From an uncultured Chloroflexota bacterium (GTDB lineage: Bacteria > Chloroflexota > Anaerolineae > Anaerolineales > Anaerolineaceae): DNA of 9,685 nt. The notes under the pieces were generated by a model. That model saw nothing but the letters and a program-made list of their open reading frames with translations. It did no database searches and was not told where the DNA came from. Below are positions 1 through 6,344 of this stretch, one piece after another. The position numbers and the translations under genes were made by a program. The DNA lies in assembly GCA_902795255.1 (NCBI GenBank), contig CADBKS010000107.1, positions 1 through 9,685 on the forward strand, read 5' to 3'. Positions within the stretch are counted from its first letter, which is position 1. The number at the start of each line of letters is the position of its first letter.

Positions 1-336
1 AAGCGTCATTGCCATTCAATGTCCGGGCTGACAGATGATGAATGGGAAGAGCTTCGCGGTCTGGTTTGTAAAGTGGAGGCGTGTTTAAAGGCTGTTTTGG
101 GAGCAGCTCTGTGTAATTGGAGCTGTCTGATGAATAATTTCTATAAAGAGGCAACGCCTGATCCTCATCTTCATATTCACGTAAGGCCAAGATATGATAA
201 GCCCGTGATGCTTAACGGGAACACTTATACGGACAGCGAGTTCGGTCATCATTATGCGCTGCATAAGAGCGGCTCAATACCTGCTGAAGACAGGGAAGAA
301 GTGTTTATCCGCCTGAAAAAATGGCTGAACCGCTGA
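1..336 (+). CDS. HIT-family nucleotide hydrolase/transferase, 5'-truncated by window edge
   Basis: The frame is open from base 1 (reading KRHCHS before the first ATG at 19), so the gene almost certainly starts upstream and that ATG is an internal Met. The sequence around HLHIHVRP (bases 166-189) is the HIT signature H-x-H-x-H-x-x. By analogy with FHIT the middle His (codon 172-174) would be the nucleophile that attacks the alpha-phosphate. The upstream pair of Asn (MNNF) and the trailing DSEFGHHYALHK stretch are also seen in bacterial HIT-like proteins annotated as diadenosine-polyphosphate hydrolases. The visible 111 residues fit the C-terminal three quarters of a roughly 140-residue protein. 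Family knowledge gives cleavage or transfer on nucleotides linked to another group; the true substrate cannot be read from sequence. The nearest possible terminator lies 170 bases past the stop. Confidence 0.8.
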   Translation, partial: KRHCHSMSGLTDDEWEELRGLVCKVEACLKAVLGAALCNWSCLMNNFYKEATPDPHLHIHVRPRYDKPVMLNGNTYTDSEFGHHYALHKSGSIPAEDREEVFIRLKKWLNR

Positions 337-505
337 ATTTCGGAGCAATTTTTCAGTTTCTTTTTCTCCATTCGATACCCGGAAATCACATCATCTGTTA
401 CTGGACAGATCATTCAGCACTTCAGGTAAATGTTATCTGCATTATGGTTATTGATAAAGAACCCGAATCCCGGACCTGAGATTTATATCAAATGCAGCAA
501 ACAGG

Positions 506-538
506 AAAGACCTGTCTGATAATTTCAGACAGGTCTTT
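506..538 (+). terminator. Perfect 14-bp terminator hairpin, probably bidirectional
   Basis: AAAGACCTGTCTGA (506-519) pairs exactly with TCAGACAGGTCTTT (525-538) around the loop TAATT. A short U run (TTTT, 536-539) ends the plus-strand arm. The A-rich left arm gives a shorter U run (CTTTCC) on the minus strand. It can therefore end transcripts from the HIT gene and from the convergent lipoprotein gene. Confidence 0.8.
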
Positions 539-586
539 TACTTCTTCAAGTATTTCTGTGGGTTTTTGTCCGGTTCATTCGTACGA

Positions 587-619
587 TCCGGCGGTATTTT
601 TTTTCAGGGTACTGCCGGA
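587..619. other. Inverted repeat with an eight-T loop
   Basis: TCCGGCGGTA (587-596) pairs with TACTGCCGGA (610-619), ten pairs with one G-T wobble. The loop carries eight T in a row (597-604) and then CAGGG. It lies just past the lipoprotein stop codon. Neither strand has a U run after the stem, so it does not look like a standard intrinsic terminator; it could protect a transcript end. Confidence 0.4.
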
Positions 620-642
620 CGGGACGGGTTATTTGCCCGGGT

Positions 643-1776
643 TTACGGTTTTTTCAGGGCTTCGCCGAGTTCGTTGAAGAGCGGCTGAAGGGTGGCGGTG
701 CTGTCGGTGCTTTTGGCTGCGTCCAGCAGGTCCGTGATCTGGGCCCGGAGACCGGTCAGTTCCTGCTCCATCTCGGTATAGGCCTGGCCGTTTTCTTCCA
801 GGGTGTTCTTCAGCGTTTCGTTTTCTTCCGTCAGGGTGGTGATCAGTGCGTTGGCTTCATCCAGCGCGGTCTGCAGCGTGTCGCGTTCGCCGGTCACGGC
901 GGTCAGGGAAGCGGTCGCCTCTTCCAGAGCAGTCTGCAATTCGTCGCGTTCGCCGGTCACAGCGGTGAGGGAAGCTTCCTCCTCATCGCGTGATGTCTGC
1001 AGCGTGTCGCGTTCACCGGTCATGGCGGTGAGGGAAGCATTCGCCTCATCGAGAGCAGTCTGGACAGTGTCGCGTTCTGCGGTCATTGCGGTGAGGGAAG
1101 CATTCGCCTCATCGAGAGCGGTCCGGGCAGTGTCCCGTTCTGCGGTCATGGCAGTCAGGGAAGCGTTCGCCTCATCGAGAGCAGTCTGAACGGTGTCCCG
1201 TTCGCCGGTCATAGCGGTCAGCGCCGCGTTCGCTTCATCCAGCTTCGCGCTCAAATCGTCCCGCTCGGCGGTCACGGCTGCAAGGGCATCCGCGGATTCG
1301 GCGAGCTGCGTGCTCAGAGTCTCCTGATCGACACGGGCGGAGGTCAGCGCTTCATTGGCGGTCGTGAGTGCTTTGGAAGTGTCGCTCAGCTGGGCATGGA
1401 GCGCATCCCGTTCCCCGGCGGCCTTCGCCAGTGCGTCATTGGCAGCCGTCAGGTCCGTTTCTTTGCCGGCAAGCTGTTCACTCAGGTCATCCCGTTCGGC
1501 GGTCATGGCGGTGAGCGACGCGTCTGTTTCTTCCAGCTTTGCGCTCAGGTCATCCCGCTCGGCGGTCATGGCAGTCAGTGCCGCGTCTGTTTCATCCAGC
1601 GCGGTGCTCTTTTCACTGAGCTGTCCGGTAAGGTCCGCGGCTTCCTGTTTGAGCGTTTCGATCTGCGCCAGGGCGTCGCTGACCTGGGTCTCCAGCTCTT
1701 TGATCTTGTTCCTGCTGCACCCGGCAGTCAAAAGCGTGATTAAAACAATAAACACCAGGATAACCTGCTTTTTCAT
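643..1776 (-). CDS. Predicted lipoprotein with long heptad-repeat coiled coil
   Basis: The 377-residue product begins with a lysine-flanked hydrophobic signal sequence and a textbook lipobox, LTAGC, with the lipidated Cys at residue 20. The mature protein should be anchored to the outer face of the membrane. Residues 22-67 are already heptad-like. Residues 68-333 form twelve repeat units, ten of 21 residues and two of 28, typified by TAMTAERD followed by TALDEANASL. Leu/Ala sit at heptad core positions, and charged residues alternate elsewhere. A non-repeated tail (334-377) contains TLQPLFNELGEALKK, which may form a short amphipathic helix. The start is set by AAGGAGGC at 1783-1790, seven bases from the ATG. 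I recognise no named family; annotation pipelines may call such proteins SMC- or apolipoprotein-like only because they are coiled coils. A spacer, scaffold or cell-envelope tether is a reasonable inference. The gene appears to be monocistronic. Confidence 0.88.
   Translation of the reverse strand: MKKQVILVFIVLITLLTAGCSRNKIKELETQVSDALAQIETLKQEAADLTGQLSEKSTALDETDAALTAMTAERDDLSAKLEETDASLTAMTAERDDLSEQLAGKETDLTAANDALAKAAGERDALHAQLSDTSKALTTANEALTSARVDQETLSTQLAESADALAAVTAERDDLSAKLDEANAALTAMTGERDTVQTALDEANASLTAMTAERDTARTALDEANASLTAMTAERDTVQTALDEANASLTAMTGERDTLQTSRDEEEASLTAVTGERDELQTALEEATASLTAVTGERDTLQTALDEANALITTLTEENETLKNTLEENGQAYTEMEQELTGLRAQITDLLDAAKSTDSTATLQPLFNELGEALKKP
778..1575 (-). repeat. 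63-bp tandem repeat inside the lipoprotein gene
   Basis: The repeat phase can be followed by the block GCGGTG/C at 899, 962, 1025, 1088, 1151 and 1214, exactly 63 bases apart, then again at 1508 and 1571. Between about 1279 and 1447 two units are 84 bases, giving one extra heptad (seven codons) each. Units starting at 1025, 1088 and 1151 are the most alike and suggest the latest duplication. Outer units have drifted. There are no unique spacers, so this is a coding minisatellite and not a CRISPR array. Confidence 0.9.
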
Positions 1777-1848
1777 GGTATTGCCTCCTTCGCAAAAGCT
1801 GTTCGATTTTTTCTTTTCAGTGCGATCCGCAACGGATTCGTATAAATA

Positions 1849-1876
1849 ATCGTACCATTTTTTCCCGAAATTGCAA
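1849..1876 (-). promoter_or_regulatory. Candidate promoter of the lipoprotein gene
   Basis: On the minus strand a -35-like TTGCAA (1871-1876) lies 16 bases before TACGAT (1849-1854). The -10 is preceded by TGG, giving an extended -10 (TGGTACGAT). The hexamers match consensus at four of six positions each. The predicted start is about 65 bases upstream of the ATG. Confidence 0.45.
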
Positions 1877-2142
1877 ATGGGTAAAACGGTGCGGTTTTCG
1901 ATGAACGGGGGGATCGACCTGCTGGTGCTGGAAGCGGACGGTTAAACGGTGATCGATTTCAGGACGGATGAACTGAAGAACGAAGCGCGGCTGACGGATG
2001 CGTTGGACGAACATACACCGCAGCTTCTACGGTACCGGCAGGCGCTGCGTATGATCCCCGGGACGGACCCGCGCTGTGTCCCGCCGGGACAGGGCGTGGA
2101 GCTTCCGGATGATGCGGATCTCCGGCCGGCTGAAGATGCTTA
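1850..2142 (+). pseudogene. Remnant of a RecB/AddA-type PD-(D/E)XK nuclease domain
   Basis: Read in the frame of base 1877, this stretch gives the landmarks of the RecB-type nuclease fold at the C-terminus of AddA/UvrD-like helicases. They are GGIDLLVLEADG (motif Asp at 1916-1918), VIDFRTD (second acidic residue at 1955-1957) and PQLLRYRQAL, which carries the family's QxxxY motif (Gln 2021-2023, Tyr 2033-2035). A TAA stop at 1943-1945 splits the first two motifs in the same frame. The usual catalytic Lys of D-(F/Y)-K-T-D is Arg here. Nothing of the roughly thousand-residue helicase part lies upstream; another in-frame stop occurs at 1847-1849. After about base 2060 similarity fades. The right end overlaps the antisense of the CDF tail. 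The domain call rests on motif order and spacing; the exact parent gene (addA, or a stand-alone nuclease) is inference. Confidence 0.6.
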
Positions 2143-3111
2143 TGAGGATGAGGAGCTCTTCCCGCCGTTTGAGGACGGATCTCCGGATGCCGTCCCGTTT
2201 GATCCGGGGTTCTGGCCGCTGCTGCTGAGCGGCTCCGCGTGGATGAATACGTGGTCGATGTCGCGCCTCTTTGCCATCCGTTCCTCGATCTCGGTTTCGA
2301 TCTCGTGGACGCGGCTGAGCGGCATATCGGCTTCCAGATCGATATGGACATCCAGGCGGAGTTTGGTGCCGACATATTCGGCGAAGAGCTGATGGACACC
2401 GCGTACGCCGGGAACGGACGCGATCTCATCCCGGAGCTCGTACAGCTCCGGTTCGGTTGCGCCGTGCCCGGTCAGGTAGTTCACGTTTTCCATCAGGGCA
2501 CTGAAGGCGCTGCGGAAGATCCAGACGGACAGCAGCAGGCCGGCGATCGGATCGGCCAGCGGGTGGATCCATGCGGAAAGCAGGATGCCGGCAGCCGCAG
2601 CTGCGGAGGTCAGCATATCGGTCAGGTTATCCTGGGCGGCATTGTTCAGGGCTTTGCTCGCGATCCGTTTCGCGATGGCGCGGATCACGAGGAACATCAC
2701 GCACTTTACTGCCGCCGAAAGCAGCAGGTACGGGATCGAGAGCGCTGGATCGATCGGGAGCACCTCCCCGCGCAGCTTGCGGATCGCACCGAGGGCTGCT
2801 TCGACGCCTGCCCAGCCCATGGAAAGGGAGATGATCAGCCCCACGATCGGCTCGAAGCGTTCATGTCCGTGCGGGTGGGAAAGGTCCGCCGGCCGGATGG
2901 AGATCAGCAGCCCGATGATGAGTGTCAGGGAGTAGAAGACGTCGGAGATCGAATTCCACGCGTCGGCATGCAGCGCGGAGCTTCCCGAGCGGACGGCCGC
3001 GGTCCATTTAATGACCGCCAGCAGCACATTGCCGCCCAGCGTTACCGCCAGTGCCAGATACAGCTGCCGGATATTATTTTCGTCGCGTGAACTTTTCTCG
3101 AACCATTGCAT
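2140..3111 (-). CDS. Cation diffusion facilitator (CDF) metal exporter, probable manganese type
   Basis: The 323-residue protein has the CDF layout: about six membrane helices in residues 17-205, then a cytoplasmic dimerisation domain at about 212-294 ending in HVFIHAEP. The loop HPHGHERFE (79-87) is a family hallmark. The four metal-site positions read N53-S-I-S-D57 in helix 2 and D161-N-L-T-D165 in helix 5. CDFs that move zinc usually have H/D in the first position, while NxxxD with DxxxD is reported for manganese exporters (MntE, MneP/MneS types). Mn(II) efflux driven by proton exchange is therefore the best guess. A 29-residue Ser/Gly/Asn tail follows the usual end point and is unusual for the family. 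ATG at 3111 is the only sensible start; the ribosome site is poor (AGG only), see the promoter entry. The gene stands alone on its strand between two gene remnants. Confidence 0.92.
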   Translation of the reverse strand: MQWFEKSSRDENNIRQLYLALAVTLGGNVLLAVIKWTAAVRSGSSALHADAWNSISDVFYSLTLIIGLLISIRPADLSHPHGHERFEPIVGLIISLSMGWAGVEAALGAIRKLRGEVLPIDPALSIPYLLLSAAVKCVMFLVIRAIAKRIASKALNNAAQDNLTDMLTSAAAAAGILLSAWIHPLADPIAGLLLSVWIFRSAFSALMENVNYLTGHGATEPELYELRDEIASVPGVRGVHQLFAEYVGTKLRLDVHIDLEADMPLSRVHEIETEIEERMAKRRDIDHVFIHAEPLSSSGQNPGSNGTASGDPSSNGGKSSSSS

Positions 3112-3123
3112 AAAACCTATCTT

Positions 3124-3152
3124 ACTATAAATTCCGAAGTTAGTTTTTTCAA
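3124..3152 (-). promoter_or_regulatory. Strong candidate promoter for the CDF gene, near-leaderless
   Basis: On the minus strand TTGAAA (3147-3152, five of six to consensus) and TATAGT (3124-3129, five of six) are separated by exactly 17 bases. A start seven bases past the -10 falls near 3117, leaving about six bases before the ATG at 3111. No good Shine-Dalgarno fits in that space, and there is no room for a yybP-ykoY manganese riboswitch. Confidence 0.65.
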
Positions 3153-3196
3153 ATTTACGCGCGGCTTTATCTTTTTCTCACGCAAAAACGGCCGGT

Positions 3197-3709
3197 ATGC
3201 GGCATCCCGGTCCTTCCGGTGTGTATGCTTCAGAACAAAAAAACCGGGAACATTACTGCTTCCGGTTCGGATTTCAGGAATGTCAGCAGCATCCGGCTTT
3301 TGTCGTTGATCTTTCGGAGCGTTTACGGATCCGTTCCGAAATCCGCCACGTAAGCAGCGGGCATCTTTTCCGCCCGGTCGCTGACCGGTTCCGGGATCCC
3401 GGTGAAGAAGCGCTGCCGGCGTTCCCGTTTTACCTGACGGAAAAGGGGATCGGGTACCGGAAAGTGCTGGAGGAGATCCCGGCGAAGCGTTCCGCGGAGC
3501 TTCAGCCGCTTCCTGAGATCAGCCGGACGGATATCCTGACGGATCTCCCGGAACAGAAGGGCCGTGAAGAAAAACCGATCCGCCTCAGCGTACCGAACGT
3601 TGAGGCGGATATCCGGAAACAGATGATCCATCACCGCAATAAATGGATCTCTTCAGCGATGGATGCTTTTCTGCGTTTCGCGGGCGAACATGAGTTCGCG
3701 GAACCCTGA
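3197..3709 (+). pseudogene. Remnant of a LysR-type transcriptional regulator (effector-binding domain)
   Basis: From about 3400 to 3709 the frame reads like the C-terminal half of a LysR regulator: PFYLTEKGIGYRKVLEE, then ISRTDILTDL, RLSVPNVEADIRKQM and HHRNKWISSAMDAFLRF. These match, in order, the family pattern in which a substrate-binding lobe is followed by a W-K-Q-x-x-x-H-R-D-K-W-like segment. The N-terminal winged helix is missing. The piece between TDILTDL and RLSVPN is too short: the expected GxGISFLP segment is shortened to LPEQKGREEKP, an apparent in-frame deletion. The first 40 or so codons after the ATG at 3197 have no family likeness or ribosome site, so the true left edge is nearer 3320. 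Codon choice in the similar part is still gene-like, implying recent decay. The match is from memory of the family pattern. A short expressed protein is the alternative. Confidence 0.6.
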
Positions 3710-3739
3710 ACCGCCCGCGGGGCTGAAATTACCCGGAAA

Positions 3740-5116
3740 TCAGATGGTTTCTCCCTGCATGATCTCGACGGGGTCCGGTTCGTGCGGGATGCCGTTGGCG
3801 TCCGCCCATTCCTCAGCGTAGGAGCCTTTGCTGACATCCAGGTTGACGGTCTCAACGCCGTAGAAGATGTCGGATCCGATGCTGCGGAGGCTCTTCGGAA
3901 GGGTGACTTTGCTCAGGTGGAAACAGCCGGCGAAGGCGTAATTGCCGAGCGATTCGACCCCCTCGGGCAGGGTGACCGCGGTCAGGCTCTGGCAGAGGTA
4001 AAAAGCGCCGGCCCCGATGGAACGCAGGCCTGAAGGCAGCCGGAGCTGGCGGAGGTAGGTGCATTCATAGAAGACCGAGCTGCCGATCGACGTCAGGTTC
4101 TTCGGCAGGACGACGTTCCGCAGCTTCTGACAGCCGCTGAACAGGCTGTCCTCCAGCCGGGTGATGCTGTCGGGCAGCTTCACCGCTTCCAGGCCGCTTT
4201 CCGCGAAAGCCGCCACCCCGATGGCATGGACGGAGTCGGGGATCATCACCAGTGAAAGTTCCGGATGCTTGTAGAAGGCTTCCTGTGCGATGGAAGCGGT
4301 CCCTTCCGGAATGTTGTAGACCGGCTGGTTCCCGGCCCACAGATAGGCGACCAGCTCCCGGTTCCGTTTGCTGAACAGCGCGCTTTCCTTGATTTCATAA
4401 TAGAGATGGTTCTCCGAAAGGCGGATCGTTTTCAGTGCGGTGCAGCCGCAGAAGGGGTTGCCGCCGAGTTCGGAAAGTCCGTCGGGGAGCGTCAGCTCCT
4501 GCAGATGGCTGTTTTCGGAAAATGCCGCCAGGCCGATCGAGGTCACCCATTCGGGAACCGTATAGCTGCTGTCGGTTTTTCCGGAAGGATAGCTGACGAG
4601 CTGCGTGTTCCGGCGGTCAAAGAGGACGCCATCCGTGACGGTGTAGAAGGGATGGTCTTCCGGCAGGCTGACCGCGCTGATCAGGTCGCAGCGGTCGAAG
4701 GGGTTTTCGCCGATACTGACCAGGCTGCCGGGCAATGCGGCCTCTTTCAGGGAGGTGCATCCCTGGAAAACCAGATCCCCCAGGGTCAGCAGCCCGTCCG
4801 GCAATGAGACCGAAGTGAGCGCGGTGCATTCCCCGAAGGCGTTGTCCCCGATCGCAGTCACCCCTTCCGGGACCGTAACCGATGTGATGACCGTGTTGTG
4901 CCCGAAGGCGAGTGCACCGACCGAGATCACACGGTGCCCGTCAAGCTCTGCGGGGATGGCGGCTTCCGTTCCTTCTCCCTGATAGCGGAGGATCTCCGCG
5001 CTGCCATCGGGGAGGACTGTATAGCTGAAATCTCCGGAGATCAGATCTTCCGCCGAAACGCAGGCGGTGAAGATCAGGATGCATAATGCCAGTACTGTAA
5101 GGATCGTTTTCTTCAT
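3740..5116 (-). CDS. Exported BspA-like leucine-rich-repeat (LRR_5) protein
   Basis: The 458-residue product has a signal sequence (residues 1-22, KK then a hydrophobic core, likely cut after VSA). A Cys at 19 (FTAC) resembles a weak lipobox, so lipid anchoring cannot be excluded. Residues 28-71 form the opening block typical of this family (YTVLPDGSAEILRY, then IPAELDGHRVISVG). About a dozen 23-residue LRR_5 repeats follow up to about 425, with the pattern LP-x-x-L-x-S-I-G-x-x-x-F-x-x-C-x-x-L. Two longer inserts (about 150-185 and 232-268) carry the DGVLFDRRNTQLVSYP type of sequence that interrupts such arrays. The end, GSYAEEWADANGIP, is also a usual closing element. There is no sortase or membrane anchor at the C-terminus. 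BspA-like proteins are surface or secreted binding proteins; the ligand is unknown. The ribosome site is GGAGGAGG (5122-5129), six bases from the ATG, with a short CCGGC/GCCGG hairpin (5129-5133 with 5144-5148) touching it. Confidence 0.92.
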   Translation of the reverse strand: MKKTILTVLALCILIFTACVSAEDLISGDFSYTVLPDGSAEILRYQGEGTEAAIPAELDGHRVISVGALAFGHNTVITSVTVPEGVTAIGDNAFGECTALTSVSLPDGLLTLGDLVFQGCTSLKEAALPGSLVSIGENPFDRCDLISAVSLPEDHPFYTVTDGVLFDRRNTQLVSYPSGKTDSSYTVPEWVTSIGLAAFSENSHLQELTLPDGLSELGGNPFCGCTALKTIRLSENHLYYEIKESALFSKRNRELVAYLWAGNQPVYNIPEGTASIAQEAFYKHPELSLVMIPDSVHAIGVAAFAESGLEAVKLPDSITRLEDSLFSGCQKLRNVVLPKNLTSIGSSVFYECTYLRQLRLPSGLRSIGAGAFYLCQSLTAVTLPEGVESLGNYAFAGCFHLSKVTLPKSLRSIGSDIFYGVETVNLDVSKGSYAEEWADANGIPHEPDPVEIMQGETI

Positions 5117-5167
5117 AAAAACCTCCTCCCGGCTCCGATTGGCGCCGGTCGATCAAGAATATCCTTC

Positions 5168-5173
5168 ATTATA
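5168..5173 (-). promoter_or_regulatory. Candidate -10 element for the LRR gene
   Basis: A perfect TATAAT lies on the minus strand, 51 bases upstream of the LRR start codon. I see no good -35 at 16-18 bases (the best is TCCGGA) and no TGn extension, so it may need an activator or be weak. Confidence 0.4.
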
Positions 5174-5211
5174 CCTGAATCCGCCCGTGGTCCGGAATCG
5201 GGACTGCAGAC

Positions 5212-5246
5212 AAAAAGACCGCAGGACGGATAGTGCAGCCTGCGGT
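5212..5246 (-). terminator. Intrinsic terminator of the lacI-family gene
   Basis: ACCGCAGG (5218-5225) and CCTGCGGT (5239-5246) form a perfect 8-bp GC-rich stem. On the minus strand the stem is followed by CTTTTTG (T run at 5212-5216). It begins 32 bases past the regulator stop codon and ends the xylB-lacI unit before the LRR promoter. Confidence 0.85.
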
Positions 5247-5277
5247 GATGAATTGAATTAAACATGAAACGCGGAGG

Positions 5278-6306
5278 TTATTCCGTGAAATTGTAGCGGT
5301 TCTTGATGTTGAGCTCGGTGATGACGCGGCGCTTGGTCGGTGCCGTTTTGTTCATGATCGCGTCGAAGAGGATGCGGACGGAGGTCGCTCCCTGCGTGAA
5401 AGGCTGCTGGTCGATGGTGGCCACGACCAGACCGCTCTTCAGCCCCTCGATCACGGCCGGGATCTGGTCAAAGGAAAAAACGCGGAGCTGCTCTTCGCGG
5501 TTCAGCTCGTGGATCGCCTGCAGCCCGCCGGTGGTGCCGCCGGTGACAAAGTACAGGGTATCGATCACCTTATTCTTGAGCAGCAGGCGTTTGACCTCGT
5601 GATAGGAGATCTCTTCGTCGTCTCCGGCTTCGATGTATTCGCGGATATGAATATGCGGGTAGTTTTTCAGAACGTTCTCACAGCCTTTGACACGCATCTC
5701 ATGGTAATAGAGCGCGTGGGAGCTGGTGATGATTGCCATATTGGCATCCTTATGGGTCGTCGTCCCGATCACCTCGCCCGCGGTCAGACCGGAACAGTAG
5801 TAATCGCAGCCAACATAGGCCTGGTAGCTGACATCATCGATATCCAGGTTGCAGCAGACGGTCTGAATGCCGCTGCTGATCATGTCGTTGAGCAGGTCCC
5901 GTACCACCGGCTGGCTGATGGGCGTGAGGATCAGCCCGTCGATCCCGCTTTCACGCAGGCTTGTCAATTCGCGCAGCAGCATTTCCGTGTTGTAGCCGTG
6001 GATCCTGCGGAGATCCATCTGAACGCCGAAATCCCGCAGACTGTCCAGGGCGGAGTTGAGCCCGTCGATGACTTTATCGAAAAAGGGGTTGCCGAGGCTG
6101 TTGAGAAGCACGCCGAAGCGCAGCGGTTTGGCGTGGGTGGCCAGCGCCTTGGCGATCGTGTTGGGCTTATACCCGAGTTCGGAGGCGATCGCCTTGATCT
6201 GGGCGGCAACTTCGGGGTTGACCCCGTCTCGGTCATTCAGCGCACGGTCGACAGTGCCGCGCGATACGTTGGCTGCTCTTGCAATATCTTTGATCGTGAC
6301 CGGCAT
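5278..6306 (-). CDS. LacI-family sugar-responsive transcriptional regulator
   Basis: The 342-residue protein starts MPVTIKDIARAANVSR, the helix-turn-helix of LacI repressors, followed by GTVDRALN and the hinge helix region NTIAKAL (about residues 48-54). TVDRALN instead of the usual TVSRALN marks a subgroup seen with ribose/xylose-type periplasmic-binding-like domains. The rest (about 60-338) is that effector domain, with the opening LRFGVLLNSLGNPFFDKVIDGL and the later segment LRVFSFDQIPAVIEGLKSG. A longer reading from TTG at 6351 is possible, but the ATG at 6306 is chosen because AAGGAGGGG lies directly before it and family members start here. It lies downstream of xylB on the same strand with 132 bases between them, so it probably controls xylB. 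The inducer is inferred to be a pentose or a derivative. Confidence 0.93.
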   Translation of the reverse strand: MPVTIKDIARAANVSRGTVDRALNDRDGVNPEVAAQIKAIASELGYKPNTIAKALATHAKPLRFGVLLNSLGNPFFDKVIDGLNSALDSLRDFGVQMDLRRIHGYNTEMLLRELTSLRESGIDGLILTPISQPVVRDLLNDMISSGIQTVCCNLDIDDVSYQAYVGCDYYCSGLTAGEVIGTTTHKDANMAIITSSHALYYHEMRVKGCENVLKNYPHIHIREYIEAGDDEEISYHEVKRLLLKNKVIDTLYFVTGGTTGGLQAIHELNREEQLRVFSFDQIPAVIEGLKSGLVVATIDQQPFTQGATSVRILFDAIMNKTAPTKRRVITELNIKNRYNFTE

Positions 6307-6308
6307 AT

Positions 6309-6317
6309 CCCCTCCTT
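6309..6317 (-). promoter_or_regulatory. Ribosome binding site deciding the lacI-family start
   Basis: On the minus strand AAGGAGGGG ends two bases before the ATG at 6306; counted from AAGGAGG the spacing is four. This supports the 342-residue product over the 357-residue reading from TTG at 6351, which has no such site. Confidence 0.8.
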
Positions 6318-6344
6318 CAGCGTTTTTTTTTAGAAATTCGTGTA

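Larger units (their letters stand above)
337..642. other. Convergent intergenic spacer
   Basis: This 306-base gap separates the HIT gene and the minus-strand lipoprotein gene, which converge on it. It is AT-richer than the flanking genes up to about 490. It holds two hairpins (506-538 and 587-619), listed separately. I see no convincing coding frame: the 61-codon plus-strand frame starting at 492 runs straight through both hairpins and has no ribosome site. A small RNA ending at 538 is possible, but I could not find a good promoter for one. Confidence 0.5.

Noticed and set aside
492..677. A 61-codon plus-strand frame
   Set aside because: Runs through two hairpins and into the antisense of the lipoprotein gene, without a ribosome site.
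778..1575. Possible CRISPR or intergenic repeat array
   Set aside because: Repeats abut without unique spacers, are 63 or 84 bases long and stay in codon frame inside a gene.
803..1849. Plus-strand open frames (803-1189, 1355-1849) rich in Ala/Val/Ser/Arg
   Set aside because: They are antisense to the repeat lipoprotein and simply mirror its 63-base periodicity; they have no ribosome site or recognisable domain.
2239..3090. A 283-codon plus-strand open frame
   Set aside because: Exactly antisense to the CDF gene; no start signal and no family likeness. GC-rich codon positions keep the opposite strand open.
3714..3724. GCCC-GCG-GGGC hairpin after the LysR remnant
   Set aside because: Four pairs with a 3-base loop and no U run on either strand; could be chance in GC-rich DNA.
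4265..4807. A 180-codon plus-strand open frame
   Set aside because: Antisense shadow of the LRR protein.
5509..6333. A 274-codon plus-strand open frame
   Set aside because: Antisense shadow of the LacI-family regulator, with no ribosome site.
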